This document shows, in pieces, positions 16,987-25,514 of a stretch of 64,000 nucleotides of DNA. The notes beneath the pieces were generated by a model that was given only the letters and a program-made list of their open reading frames with translations, was not told the origin of the DNA and searched no databases. Each line of letters begins with the position of its first letter. Positions within the stretch are counted from its first letter, which is position 1. Made by a program: the position numbers and the translations under genes. Source of the stretch: Vibrio viridaestus (lineage in GTDB: Bacteria; Pseudomonadota; Gammaproteobacteria; Enterobacterales; Vibrionaceae); the NCBI RefSeq assembly GCF_003856525.1, contig NZ_RJVQ01000005.1, forward strand, positions 62,001-126,000, written 5' to 3'.

Positions 16987-18161
16987 AGCCCTTCTCCATC
17001 ACCAACCAGTGTCAAAGCAGTATTGATTAGATTCAACTCACTACCAGGAACACCGAGAAGCGATATACCACAAGGGCCTAATCCAAAGTTCAGCATTGGA
17101 ATATGCAGTTGAGGACAGCCAGCTAAACCAGCTATTGCTGTCATTCCCATCAACTCAGAACGATAAACTGCAAGTTCAGCAGGAGGAGTGATTAATTTAG
17201 GAGGACCTGCTGGTGTCGTTGGTAATACAACGATGCCACCAGCCGATTGCAACAGTTGTATGAACTGGTCGCGAAAAACCGCCTGCTTTGTTTGACTAGC
17301 TTCGTATTGTTGAGGTGTTATGGTTCTTGCCCACTCAACTCGTTCAGCAATCGCCGGATCTAGTGAATCAAGGTGTTGACTTAACCAAGCGTCATGCTGT
17401 GCGATAATTTCGTATCCCTGAATGGTTCTAAATAGCTCACTAAGTTTAGGCATCCATTCTGTAAGACTGGTGTCGTCTACCATGGTCACATCAATACCAT
17501 GCTCTTGTGCACTAAGGGAAAATCGATTTAACCGTTGGAGATGCTGCTTACTACAGAAGACACTTAATATTCCTACCTTTGACGCAGAAGTATTGGCATT
17601 CTCACTCGTAATCGCCTGATATACGCGCTTCAAAATAGGTAGGCGGCGGGCGAATAAACCTGCAGTATCGAAACTTTTTGATAATTCGAAAGCAGCATCA
17701 AGTGAGATTTTTCCTAATGTCGGCCTTAAACCGAAAATACCACAATAGCTTGCGGGTACACGTACCGAGCCCCCAGTGTCAGTTCCAATTGCAAAGTCTG
17801 CATCTCCTTTTGCTACCGTCACCGCGGAGCCACTTGAGGAGCCACCGGGGATACAATCAGGTGCCTTTGGATTAACCGGTGTTCCGTAGTGGATATTCTG
17901 ACCATTAAGGCTGTACGCCAACTCATCCGTTTGCACTCGCCCAATACACTCGGCTCCCTGATTCAAAAGCTGCTCAATTAATGGTGACGTTTTCTGCGCT
18001 TTATCGTGTGTTTTTAACCACTGTGGATTCCCGGCCCCAGTAACGTAGCCTTGTACGTCAAACAAATCTTTGAAAACAAAATTGAGCCCCGTTAACGTAC
18101 CTAAGCCTGTAGGTAATAATTCTTTGGGTCCCTGTGCACAAAACACGGCATCATTATTCAT
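16983..18161 (-). CDS. Amidase-signature hydrolase in ureide operon (HpxY-like position)
   Basis: A 392-residue amidase, shorter than typical GatA (~480). The Ser-cisSer-Lys triad is visible: K31 in FVFKDLFDVQG, cis-Ser in GGSSSGSAV (108-110) and nucleophile S132 in GTDTGGSVRVPAS. It overlaps the hpxW-like start by 4 bp. In Klebsiella an amidase (HpxY) is co-encoded with HpxW, but here the small HpxX and HpxZ partners are absent. A plausible role is hydrolysis of oxalurate or another amide intermediate, which is inference. Family certain; substrate not. Confidence 0.85.
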   Translation of the reverse strand: MNNDAVFCAQGPKELLPTGLGTLTGLNFVFKDLFDVQGYVTGAGNPQWLKTHDKAQKTSPLIEQLLNQGAECIGRVQTDELAYSLNGQNIHYGTPVNPKAPDCIPGGSSSGSAVTVAKGDADFAIGTDTGGSVRVPASYCGIFGLRPTLGKISLDAAFELSKSFDTAGLFARRLPILKRVYQAITSENANTSASKVGILSVFCSKQHLQRLNRFSLSAQEHGIDVTMVDDTSLTEWMPKLSELFRTIQGYEIIAQHDAWLSQHLDSLDPAIAERVEWARTITPQQYEASQTKQAVFRDQFIQLLQSAGGIVVLPTTPAGPPKLITPPAELAVYRSELMGMTAIAGLAGCPQLHIPMLNFGLGPCGISLLGVPGSELNLINTALTLVGDGEGL

Positions 18162-18175
18162 CTTCTGACTTCTCC

Positions 18176-19177
18176 TTATGCTTCCGATGCACTAGCTCTA
18201 GTCGGCTGTTGAGCGGCGTAACGGTTGGCTAGAATCGCGCAATAGAAAATTTGGATTGGGTGATAGAGCATGATAGGCAGTAAAATCATACCGAGATTCG
18301 GATCGGCGCCAAAAATGACTTTTGCCATCGGCACACCGGCAGCTAACGTCTTCTTAGTACCGCAGAACACCGCTGCCACTTCATTCTCTCTTTCAAAGCC
18401 GACTTTACGTGCTCCCCACTGAATCGAATGAACCATAATCAGTAATACAACGCAGCAAATAGCAATGCACAGCGCCAGCATACCAATAGAAAAGTCACTC
18501 CAAATATGGTTCGCAACCGAGTCGCAGAAAGCGTTATAGACAATCAGAATAATCACATATTTATCGATTTTATTCACAACCGATTTGTGGCGCTCGGTAA
18601 ACCCAACAAGTAAAGGACGCAGTATTTGACCTGCGATCATTGGAACCAATAATAGTTTTGAGATTGAAATTACTGACCCCATGAGATCAAGCTGAACACC
18701 CTCAAAACCCATAAACAGCTGAATAAATAGCGGAGTTATAAATACACCGAGAATACTCGATAGTGACGCGTTGAAAATCGCACCCGGTACATTCCCTTTG
18801 CCGACACTTGTCATCGCAACAGACGATGAGATGGTACTTGGTAAAACAAATAAATAGCAGAAGCCAAACGCCAGCGCGGTAGGCATAATTGCAAGAAAGG
18901 CATTTCCTAACAGCAGCCATAAAATGGGATAAATTAAAAAGGTGGCACACTGAATATAGATATGAAGACGCCAGTTACTAATACCAGCTTTGATGGCAGC
19001 AGGCGACAAGCCCAAGCCATGGAGAAAAAAGACAATCGCGATACCAATTCCAGTCAATTTATCTAGATGTATTAACCCATCGGTTTTACCTACAGACTCA
19101 CTGACCGTTGCGAGTAGAATGGCGCCAACGAGCCCCAACAAAAACCACTCTTTTTTTACTTTACTAATAACACTCAT
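18176..19177 (-). CDS. SBF-like (YfeH-type) bile-acid:sodium-symporter-fold carrier
   Basis: A 333-residue protein with about ten transmembrane helices. FLHGLGLSPAAIKAGISNWRLH, LPSTISSSVAMTSVGKGNVPGAIFNASLS and FCGTKKTLAAGVPMAKVIF are hallmarks of the SBF-like/YfeH branch; the GTKK-LA block is the crossover region of the fold. It lies 14 bp from the amidase and 8 bp from the regulator, so it belongs to the operon. It may import a ureide or export an end product such as oxamate or oxalate. No substrate can be read from sequence. Confidence 0.8.
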   Translation of the reverse strand: MSVISKVKKEWFLLGLVGAILLATVSESVGKTDGLIHLDKLTGIGIAIVFFLHGLGLSPAAIKAGISNWRLHIYIQCATFLIYPILWLLLGNAFLAIMPTALAFGFCYLFVLPSTISSSVAMTSVGKGNVPGAIFNASLSSILGVFITPLFIQLFMGFEGVQLDLMGSVISISKLLLVPMIAGQILRPLLVGFTERHKSVVNKIDKYVIILIVYNAFCDSVANHIWSDFSIGMLALCIAICCVVLLIMVHSIQWGARKVGFERENEVAAVFCGTKKTLAAGVPMAKVIFGADPNLGMILLPIMLYHPIQIFYCAILANRYAAQQPTRASASEA

Positions 19178-19185
19178 ACGTTCCC

Positions 19186-20001
19186 TTACTCCAATTCACC
19201 AAGCTGACGATAGTTTGAACTGATCGTGCTACTGATGTTGGAGGCTCGTTCTTTCAAATGGAAAAATGTTTGATTGACAAAATAAGACACTAAGCTCATT
19301 GGAACAGAGTAGCTGTCTAACGGCAGGTCATTATTCATGTAACATACAAATACCTGCTTTACGTCTGATGCGTATTTTTGACCCGATTGATCGGTGATAA
19401 GCAGACAATCATAAGGTTTTAGAAATTCTACAATTTGCTGGAAATTAGCAACGCGACGCCTAATCCCGAACAGAATGACGAAGTCATCATCATTAATCAA
19501 ACTCAGATCTTCACCAATCGTCTGGCCAGGCAGAGGTAATAGCTCAACGTTTTCGCGACACTGAGTTAACTGTTGACGAAAGTGCATGGCTAATGGATAA
19601 CTGTTTCGATAACCGATAATTTTCACGCGTTTTGCTGTGATGAGTTTTTCCACGACTTTGTCACCTTGCCCCTCTGCAAGTTGCGACCATAGTTTTTCTA
19701 AGGCAATCACGTCCTGACTGAAGCCACTATCGTGTAATTCAGATGTAATGACCGGATTACCTTTATCACGCTCTGACATTAGTTCATTTCTCAGCGCCAC
19801 ATGGTCTTCGTACCCGAGTTTACGGATAAAACGGCTAACGCTTGTCTTCGATACCTGACAGGTTTCAGCGATTTCACTGGTCGACATCATGAGTAATTTC
19901 TCAGGGTTTACCTGCAAGAAATCAGCAATACGTCGGTTACCGTCCGTTAGGCTGGAGTAGTGTTTTGTGATACGTGAACTGAGTGAACTATTGTTTGTCA
20001 T
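19186..20001 (-). CDS. RpiR/MurR-family transcriptional regulator
   Basis: A 271-residue regulator: an N-terminal HTH_6 domain (~residues 1-75; MSTSEIAETCQVSKTSVSRFIRKLGYED is the recognition region) and a C-terminal SIS sugar-isomerase-type domain (~115-240; KRVKIIGYRNSYPLAMHFRQQL and DDFVILFGIRRRV). It sits inside the ten-gene operon, between carrier and ABC ATPase. RpiR-type regulators accompany hpx genes in Klebsiella, so a ureide-derived effector is plausible. Its operator was not identified. Confidence 0.85.
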   Translation of the reverse strand: MTNNSSLSSRITKHYSSLTDGNRRIADFLQVNPEKLLMMSTSEIAETCQVSKTSVSRFIRKLGYEDHVALRNELMSERDKGNPVITSELHDSGFSQDVIALEKLWSQLAEGQGDKVVEKLITAKRVKIIGYRNSYPLAMHFRQQLTQCRENVELLPLPGQTIGEDLSLINDDDFVILFGIRRRVANFQQIVEFLKPYDCLLITDQSGQKYASDVKQVFVCYMNNDLPLDSYSVPMSLVSYFVNQTFFHLKERASNISSTISSNYRQLGELE

Positions 20002-20026
20002 ATGCGCTTCTCAATGAGCTCGCTAT

Positions 20027-20755
20027 CTACTTAACAGCAGACAAAAAGCTTTTCAATTCCTCTGTTTGTGGATTAGACATGATCTCTTCGCTTGGACCAG
20101 ACTCCCATACCTTACCTTGGTTCATAAATATCACACGATCACCGACTTCGCGCGCAAAATTCATCTCATGCGTAACGAGAATAAGGGTCATGCCTTCTTG
20201 TTTTAGCTGCTCCAGTACTTTAAGTACTTCACCAACTAGTTCTGGATCAAGAGCCGAAGTTATTTCATCACAAAGCAAGACTTTGGGATTCATAGCAAGT
20301 GAACGGGCGATAGCAACACGCTGCTGCTGACCACCAGAAAGGTTCGCTGGGTATGCATCAAACTTATCCGCCAGTCCCACTTTCTCTAAGAGCTCTCTCG
20401 CAAGTAATTCACACTCTTTATCGTTCTTCTTTAAAACTAATCGCGGTGCAAGCATCACATTGTCGCCAACTGTCATATGAGGGAACAAATTAAAACTCTG
20501 GAATACCATACCAACGCTGCGACTTAATTGGCGTAATTTAAAATCATCATCTTCCACAGCTTGGCTATCAACAATGATTGCACCTTCCTGATAGTTTTCC
20601 AAACCATTCATACAGCGCAAAAGTGTGCTCTTGCCTGAACCACTTCGACCAATAATCGAGACAACTTCTCCTGCCCCTATTTTTAGATCGACTCCTTTTA
20701 ATACATGGTTCTCACCATAATATTTATGTACTTGATCAACACTAACGAGAGACAT
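20027..20755 (-). CDS. Polar-amino-acid-type ABC transporter ATP-binding protein
   Basis: A 242-residue GlnQ-like ATPase with Walker A GRSGSGKST (~36-44), Q-loop FQSFNLFPHMTV, signature LSGGQQQRVAIARSLA, Walker B VLLCDEITSALD and the H-loop VTHEM. It pairs with two permeases and a periplasmic receptor encoded immediately upstream; its start overlaps the permease by 14 bp. Within a ureide operon the cargo may be allantoate, allantoin, ureidoglycolate-type acids or an amino acid; this is inference. GGAG precedes the ATG. Confidence 0.9.
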   Translation of the reverse strand: MSLVSVDQVHKYYGENHVLKGVDLKIGAGEVVSIIGRSGSGKSTLLRCMNGLENYQEGAIIVDSQAVEDDDFKLRQLSRSVGMVFQSFNLFPHMTVGDNVMLAPRLVLKKNDKECELLARELLEKVGLADKFDAYPANLSGGQQQRVAIARSLAMNPKVLLCDEITSALDPELVGEVLKVLEQLKQEGMTLILVTHEMNFAREVGDRVIFMNQGKVWESGPSEEIMSNPQTEELKSFLSAVK

Positions 20756-21392
20756 GAGTTTTCTTCTCCAAATAACGAGCGAGTAACGACAACGGGAAAC
20801 AAATCACAAAATACAGTGCCGCTACCATGGCAAACACTTTAAATGGCTGGAAGGTTGCGTTATTAAGCATTGTTCCAGCTTTAGTCAGCTCCACAAATCC
20901 TATAATTGAAGCCAATGCGGTTCCTTTCACTATCTGAACGGAAAATCCGATGGTCGGCGCAATAGCAATGCGATAAGCCTGGGGAACAATGACATACCGC
21001 ATTGTCTGAATGTAATTAAGTCCTAGCGTACGGCATGCTTCCCATTGACCTTTTGGTAGAGCATCAATACACCCACGCCAAATATCATGAAAATAGGCAC
21101 TGCTGTACAATGTGAGTGCTAGAATCGCCGCGGACCATGCACTTACGTCGACGCCTAATAAAGACAGACCAAAAAACGCCATAAAAAGCTGCATCAATAG
21201 AGGTGTGCCTTGAAATAATTCAACATAGACTTGAATAAACTTGCCAAGACTCAGATTCTTGGTACTTCTCAGTAGTGTCAGTACTAATCCCACCAAACCT
21301 CCACCGAAGAAGGCAATCAACGACAGAAGCACCGTCCAGCGGGCTGCCATCAATAAATTTCGTAGGATATCCCAGTCAGTAAATTGCATCAT
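20742..21392 (-). CDS. Polar-amino-acid-type ABC transporter permease (second)
   Basis: A 216-residue inner-membrane permease of the HisMQ/GlnP type with about five helices. The EAA loop reads ALPKGQWEACRTLGLNY (~120-136), the site that contacts the ATPase. FQGTPLLMQLFMAFFGL is the typical periplasmic-side motif. It overlaps the ATPase gene downstream and is 12 bp from the other permease, which it should partner as a heterodimer. Confidence 0.88.
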   Translation of the reverse strand: MMQFTDWDILRNLLMAARWTVLLSLIAFFGGGLVGLVLTLLRSTKNLSLGKFIQVYVELFQGTPLLMQLFMAFFGLSLLGVDVSAWSAAILALTLYSSAYFHDIWRGCIDALPKGQWEACRTLGLNYIQTMRYVIVPQAYRIAIAPTIGFSVQIVKGTALASIIGFVELTKAGTMLNNATFQPFKVFAMVAALYFVICFPLSLLARYLEKKTHVSR

Positions 21393-21404
21393 AATTGGTT
21401 TCTC

Positions 21405-22094
21405 CTACAACGCTGGGTTCTTGAAAACACGCGATTTAATGAAAGCGAAGATTTGTCGCATGGCAATCGCCAATACCAGATAAATCAGAGCAGTAACCGC
21501 ATAAGATTCAAAGCTCAGAAACGTTCTCGACTGTACAAAGTTCGCAGCAAACGTCAGCTCTTCGACCGAAATCTGTGAAACAACAGCTGATCCCAACATC
21601 ACGATAATGCATTGACTTACCAAAGCCGGATACACTCGCTGATAAGCCGGAGGTAAAACGATATGAGTGAAAATTTGTCGTTTGGTCAGACCTAAAGTCT
21701 TGCCCGCTTCCCACTGACCTTTGGGCGTCGCTTCGATGCCTGCACGAATGATCTCTGCGCTGTACGCACCAAGATTAAAGACCATCGCAATAAAACCGGC
21801 TTCCCACGCAGTCAACTTAGCGCCAATCGCGGGTAAACCAAAAAAGATAAAGAAAAGCTGAACAATAAATGGGGTATTTCTTGTGATCTCAATATAAGTC
21901 GCACACAGAAGACGTAGTGAAGAATGGGTGCTGCTTCTCCCTGCCGCACATAATGTACCTACCACTAAACCGGCTACGGTAGAAATCACGGTTAATTCAA
22001 TGGTGGTCCATAAACCTGCCACAAACTGTGGCAGGTAAGGAACCAAGCCAGTAAAATCTAGCTGGTAACTCATTAATATATCCTTATGCACCAA
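21405..22094 (-). CDS. Polar-amino-acid-type ABC transporter permease (first)
   Basis: A 229-residue permease of the same family as its neighbour. EITRNTPFIVQLFFIFFGLPAIG and the EAA loop ATPKGQWEAGKTLGLTK (~140-155) are visible. Its start overlaps the binding-protein gene by 11 bp, tying receptor and pore into one transcript. The first ATG (MVHKDILMSYQ) may be replaced by the internal ATG seven codons on (MSYQLDFTG). Confidence 0.88.
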   Translation of the reverse strand: MVHKDILMSYQLDFTGLVPYLPQFVAGLWTTIELTVISTVAGLVVGTLCAAGRSSTHSSLRLLCATYIEITRNTPFIVQLFFIFFGLPAIGAKLTAWEAGFIAMVFNLGAYSAEIIRAGIEATPKGQWEAGKTLGLTKRQIFTHIVLPPAYQRVYPALVSQCIIVMLGSAVVSQISVEELTFAANFVQSRTFLSFESYAVTALIYLVLAIAMRQIFAFIKSRVFKNPAL

Positions 22095-22875
22095 GATCTT
22101 TAGGGAAAGGCGCTTTCAACCATTTCTGTGAAAACTGCTCTAAAACACCATTCGATTTTGCTTTCTCAATCAGTTTGTTTACTTCACTAACTAGCTCAGA
22201 TTCGCCTTTCATCACACCAACGTAACAAGGTGAATTTTTCAGCATGAATTTTGTTTGTGGTGCTTTACTTGGGTAACGTGTAGCAATTTCAGTCACCACT
22301 AAGTTACCTGTTGCGATCAAATCCATCTGACCCGAAAGGAAAGAAGATAATGTTGCGTTGTTATCTTCAAAACGTTTGATTTCTGCACTTTTTGGTGCCA
22401 GTTTGCTTAGCTCAATATCTTCAACCGAACCGCGTGTCACACCTACAGTTTTATCTGCTAGGTCTTCAGGTTTAGATACTTTTTCGTCTTCAGTACCAAA
22501 TACACCAAGGAAAAATGGTGCATATGCTTCACTGAAATCGATCGCTTTTTCACGTTCTGCATTTTTACCCATACTTGAGATAACTAAATCTACTTTTTTT
22601 GTCTGCAGATAAGGGATTCGGTTTGCGCTCGTCACCGGAACCAGTTCCACCTTCACATTCATCTCTTTAGCAAGATATTTTGCCATGTCGATATCATATC
22701 CCTGTGGCTGCATATCGGTACCGACTGAACCAAATGGAGGAAAATCCTGAGGAACCGCAACTTTCAGTACACCTCTTTCCTTAATGGTATCAAGCTGGTT
22801 TGCCGATGCGCTTGAAATCCCCGTCACCAAAGCAGCAGTTGCTGCAACCAATGTCATTAATTTAGTAATTCTCAT
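22084..22875 (-). CDS. Periplasmic solute-binding protein, ABC family 3
   Basis: A 263-residue receptor with signal peptide ending ...VTGISSASA (cleavage before NQLDT, ~residue 25). The family-3 (glutamine-type) fold is shown by LKVAVPQDFPPFGSV, GYDIDMAKYLAKEMNVKVELV, DLVISSMGKNAEREKAIDFSEAYAPFF and GVTRGSVEDIELSK. It is the first gene of the ten-gene leftward run, so the operon's promoter should lie in the ~230 bp upstream. The ligand is unknown; a ureide is inferred from the cluster. Confidence 0.88.
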   Translation of the reverse strand: MRITKLMTLVAATAALVTGISSASANQLDTIKERGVLKVAVPQDFPPFGSVGTDMQPQGYDIDMAKYLAKEMNVKVELVPVTSANRIPYLQTKKVDLVISSMGKNAEREKAIDFSEAYAPFFLGVFGTEDEKVSKPEDLADKTVGVTRGSVEDIELSKLAPKSAEIKRFEDNNATLSSFLSGQMDLIATGNLVVTEIATRYPSKAPQTKFMLKNSPCYVGVMKGESELVSEVNKLIEKAKSNGVLEQFSQKWLKAPFPKDLGA

Positions 22876-23061
22876 CGAAATTTCCCTATCAAGTTAAGAA
22901 ACGATTGAAACAATCACAAATTTATTTGCAACGATCGCTCCAACTATAGGTAAAAAAATATAACTTACTGAGCAGGAACAATAATAACGCAATTCCTGAC
23001 TACGATGGTCTTGGAATAACCTCGACCAAAACATAGCTAATGATCTTATTTGGTGCAACTC

Positions 23062-23088
23062 CCCACCACAATGATGCACTGTGGTGGG
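23062..23088 (-). terminator. Hairpin downstream of the NCS1 permease gene
   Basis: Perfect 9-bp stem CCCACCACA / TGTGGTGGG with a 9-nt loop, 17 bp beyond the permease stop. Neither flank has a long T run, so termination is probable rather than certain. It separates the permease from the SBP-led operon on the same strand. Confidence 0.6.
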
Positions 23089-23104
23089 TAATCGTTATCT
23101 CGTG

Positions 23105-24544
23105 TTACTTTTGTTTCACGGGTGATAATGCATCCAAACTGACGCGCTCAGACTCCATCATAAACCGATATGACGCGGCGGCTACACCACCACCAATAAA
23201 CAGAGCGTAATTGGCTAATTCCGTAAAAAAGAACGTCGCTATAATTGCACTAAGACCTGCGAGTACTAGTGCATACACACTCTTTTTGTTCACACCGTTT
23301 TCGTACCAGTACAAACCATCTGGCGACTCAGTGTATAGTGATGGAACATCGATCTTACCTTTCTTTATCAAGAAATAGTCTACGATAATAATGCCATAAA
23401 GAGGCCCGATCATCGCCGCTAGAACATCTACGGTATAATGAATCACTTCTGGATTATTAAACAAATTCCATGGGGTTAACAAAACAGAACCAAAAGCGGC
23501 AATAAACCCACCAACTTTAAAACTGATCTTTTGCGGCGAGACATTTGAAAAATCAAACGCGGGGGCGACGAAGTTTGCCACGATATTGATGCCAACCGTT
23601 GCAAAGATAAAAGTGAGCGCGCCCAGTACGGTAATCAATCCAGAATCTAACCGTTTTACAGTTTCAACAGGGTCAACAATCATATCACCGAAGACTGGAA
23701 TCGATGCCGAAACGATGACCACAGCAAAAAATGAGAAAAGCACAAAGTTAAACGGTAGCCCAAGCAAGTTGCCGAACTTAAGCTGCTTATAAGAGCCACA
23801 ATAACGTGAAAAGTCACTAAAATTCAGAGTTGGTCCAGCGAAGTAACCCGCCACTAAAGCAATGGCTATTAGCATCTGAACGACGATGTCCCATCCTTCT
23901 AAAGATTGGCTTCCCAGATTAAAGCTGATGTTGTCCCACCCTGCTCTATCAATCATGTAGATACACAATGCGGCCATCGCGATATAAATAGCCGGACCTG
24001 ACCAGTCGATAACACGGCGAATCATATCCATACCAAACATGAATACAATGCCCTGAATAACCCACATAGATACAAAACCAACCCAGCCAAGATAAGACAG
24101 ACCAAGGAAACTATCGTTAGCTAAGCTTTCCATTTCTGGTGAAAAGTATAAAAGCAAAATGATGAAAGAACTGGAAGCAAGATAAGTTTGTATTCCATAC
24201 CACACAACAGCAATCAGACCACGGATAACGGCTGGAATATTGGCACCAAAAACACCGAACGCCATTCGAGCGACAACAGGAAAAGGCACGCCCGCTTTTT
24301 GTCCTGGTTTACCCATTAAGTTAGCGAATACCATGACAATCGAGATTCCTGCTAATAAACAGATAAAGACTTCTATTCCGTTCAGACCTAATGCAAACAA
24401 GCTGGCGGCGAAAACATAACCTCCGACACTGTGTACGTCCGACATCCAAAATGCGAAAATGCTATACCAGCCCCATTTCTGTTCCTGATCCGGGAGCAAA
24501 TCCTGATTGCTCAGCTTAGGGCTCTGAGGTAATCCTTTTTTCAT
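23105..24544 (-). CDS. hpxC: NCS1-family allantoin/purine permease (HpxC/PucI-like)
   Basis: About 479 residues and twelve transmembrane helices. The NCS1 pattern is clear: LLPDQEQKWGWYSIFAFWMSDVHSVGGYVFAASLFALGLNG near the N-terminus (landmarks FAFWMSDVHSVGGY), GPTLNFSDFSRYCGSYKQLKFGN in the middle (NFSDFSRY) and GPLYGIIIVDYFLIKKGKID near the end. These fit cytosine/allantoin permeases of the PucI/HpxC type. The start at 24544 follows AAGGAG; a frame 7 codons longer lacks such a site. It is divergent from hpxS-hpxA-hpxB with shared operators, matching the Klebsiella hpxSABC gene set. Confidence 0.85.
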   Translation of the reverse strand: MKKGLPQSPKLSNQDLLPDQEQKWGWYSIFAFWMSDVHSVGGYVFAASLFALGLNGIEVFICLLAGISIVMVFANLMGKPGQKAGVPFPVVARMAFGVFGANIPAVIRGLIAVVWYGIQTYLASSSFIILLLYFSPEMESLANDSFLGLSYLGWVGFVSMWVIQGIVFMFGMDMIRRVIDWSGPAIYIAMAALCIYMIDRAGWDNISFNLGSQSLEGWDIVVQMLIAIALVAGYFAGPTLNFSDFSRYCGSYKQLKFGNLLGLPFNFVLFSFFAVVIVSASIPVFGDMIVDPVETVKRLDSGLITVLGALTFIFATVGINIVANFVAPAFDFSNVSPQKISFKVGGFIAAFGSVLLTPWNLFNNPEVIHYTVDVLAAMIGPLYGIIIVDYFLIKKGKIDVPSLYTESPDGLYWYENGVNKKSVYALVLAGLSAIIATFFFTELANYALFIGGGVAAASYRFMMESERVSLDALSPVKQK

Positions 24545-24565
24545 ATCGACTCTCCTTAGTCGCAT

Positions 24566-24577
24566 ATTGTATACAAT
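24566..24577. promoter_or_regulatory. GntR-type operator 1 (ATTGTATACAAT)
   Basis: A perfect 12-bp palindrome 22 bp upstream of the hpxC-like start. The core TTGTATACAA recurs at 24787-24796 beside the GntR gene. FadR/VanR-type GntR regulators often bind such TNGTATACNA-like sites, so HpxS is the likely binder. Confidence 0.7.
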
Positions 24578-24764
24578 TAACCAATCAAACTGTATGCGAG
24601 CATCATGCCAAGTCGTAAGAATCGTTGTTTTAACTGGCTTTACCTGTATATATGGAATTGGTCATGTTCCATTAATCACCAATGATGTGCAATGTTTCAC
24701 AACATTTGTGCACAATCTGGATGAAATATACGCTACTCTAGGCCACTAGCACGAAATTTAGATG

Positions 24765-24770
24765 GTATAC
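24765..24770. promoter_or_regulatory. Weaker GTATAC half-type site near operator 2
   Basis: TGGTATACATT shares the GTATAC core of the two strong sites but with degraded flanks. Its centre lies 24 bp from the centre of operator 2, roughly 2.3 helical turns, compatible with side-by-side binding. Weak on its own. Confidence 0.4.
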
Positions 24771-24786
24771 ATTTTGCTTGCCATAT

Positions 24787-24796
24787 TTGTATACAA
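24787..24796. promoter_or_regulatory. GntR-type operator 2 (TTGTATACAA)
   Basis: Perfect 10-bp palindrome, identical to the core of operator 1, 34 bp before the ATG of the GntR gene. It suggests autoregulation and control of both divergent transcripts. Confidence 0.7.
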
Positions 24797-24830
24797 TAAA
24801 TAACCTCATTAAGTAGTAAAGAGTGTATCG

Positions 24831-25496
24831 ATGTCTAATGATGAAAAAATCTATCGCAAAATGCTGAAAGCTATTGTCGAGCACCAATTGCCACCCGGAG
24901 CTCGCCTTCCAGAAGATAAATTGTCTGAAGCATTTAATGTCAGTCGAACTGGCATCCGCAAAGTCCTACAGCGTTTGGCTATTGAGCACTTTGTTCTTAT
25001 CCAGCCAAACAAAGGGGCTCAAGTTAATAACCCAAGTGAAAAAGAAGCCAAAGAAGTGTTCGATAGCCGGATTCTGATTGAACCTCAGCTCGTCCCAGAT
25101 CTAATTTTAAATTGGAATCTAGAACAGTCAGAACGCTTCCGAAATATGGTAGATAGAGAGAAGCAGGCAGATTTAAACAATGATCTTGCAGAATCTATCC
25201 AACTCACAGCGAAGTTTCATTACGAACTGGCTCAATTAGCAGGCAACCAAATATTAGCAAGCTTTGTTGAGCAGCTTTGTTACCGCTCTTCTCTTGTCAT
25301 AGCGGCCTACGGTTCTAAGAACAGCGTGAGCTGCGATTGTGGTGACCACACTGATTTCATCAATATTCTCGATACCGGAGATACTGTGAAAGCTCAATCT
25401 TGGATGAAACATCATCTGATACACATTAAGTCCTCTCTTAACATTGAGAAGGAGCAAAGTGACGAGCTCGATTTTCATCGTATCTTTTCCGAATAA
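24831..25496 (+). CDS. hpxS: GntR-family regulator (FadR/VanR subgroup), HpxS-like
   Basis: A 221-residue regulator. The winged helix (~residues 5-68) includes HQLPPGARLPEDKLSEAFNVSRTGIRKVLQRL; the C-terminal all-helical FCD domain (~80-205) has metal/ligand-type histidines in KFHYELAQLAGN and MKHHLIHI. It is divergent from the allantoin permease and leads racemase and allantoinase, as HpxS does in Klebsiella. Identical TTGTATACAA palindromes upstream of both transcripts are its probable sites. The effector is presumably allantoin or a product. Confidence 0.85.
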   Translation: MSNDEKIYRKMLKAIVEHQLPPGARLPEDKLSEAFNVSRTGIRKVLQRLAIEHFVLIQPNKGAQVNNPSEKEAKEVFDSRILIEPQLVPDLILNWNLEQSERFRNMVDREKQADLNNDLAESIQLTAKFHYELAQLAGNQILASFVEQLCYRSSLVIAAYGSKNSVSCDCGDHTDFINILDTGDTVKAQSWMKHHLIHIKSSLNIEKEQSDELDFHRIFSE

Positions 25497-25514
25497 GAAC
25501 AACTGAGGAATTCT

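Noticed and set aside
22894-23079. 61-residue leftward ORF between the SBP and NCS1 genes
   Set aside because: It spans the terminator hairpin and the probable promoter region; no family or ribosome site.
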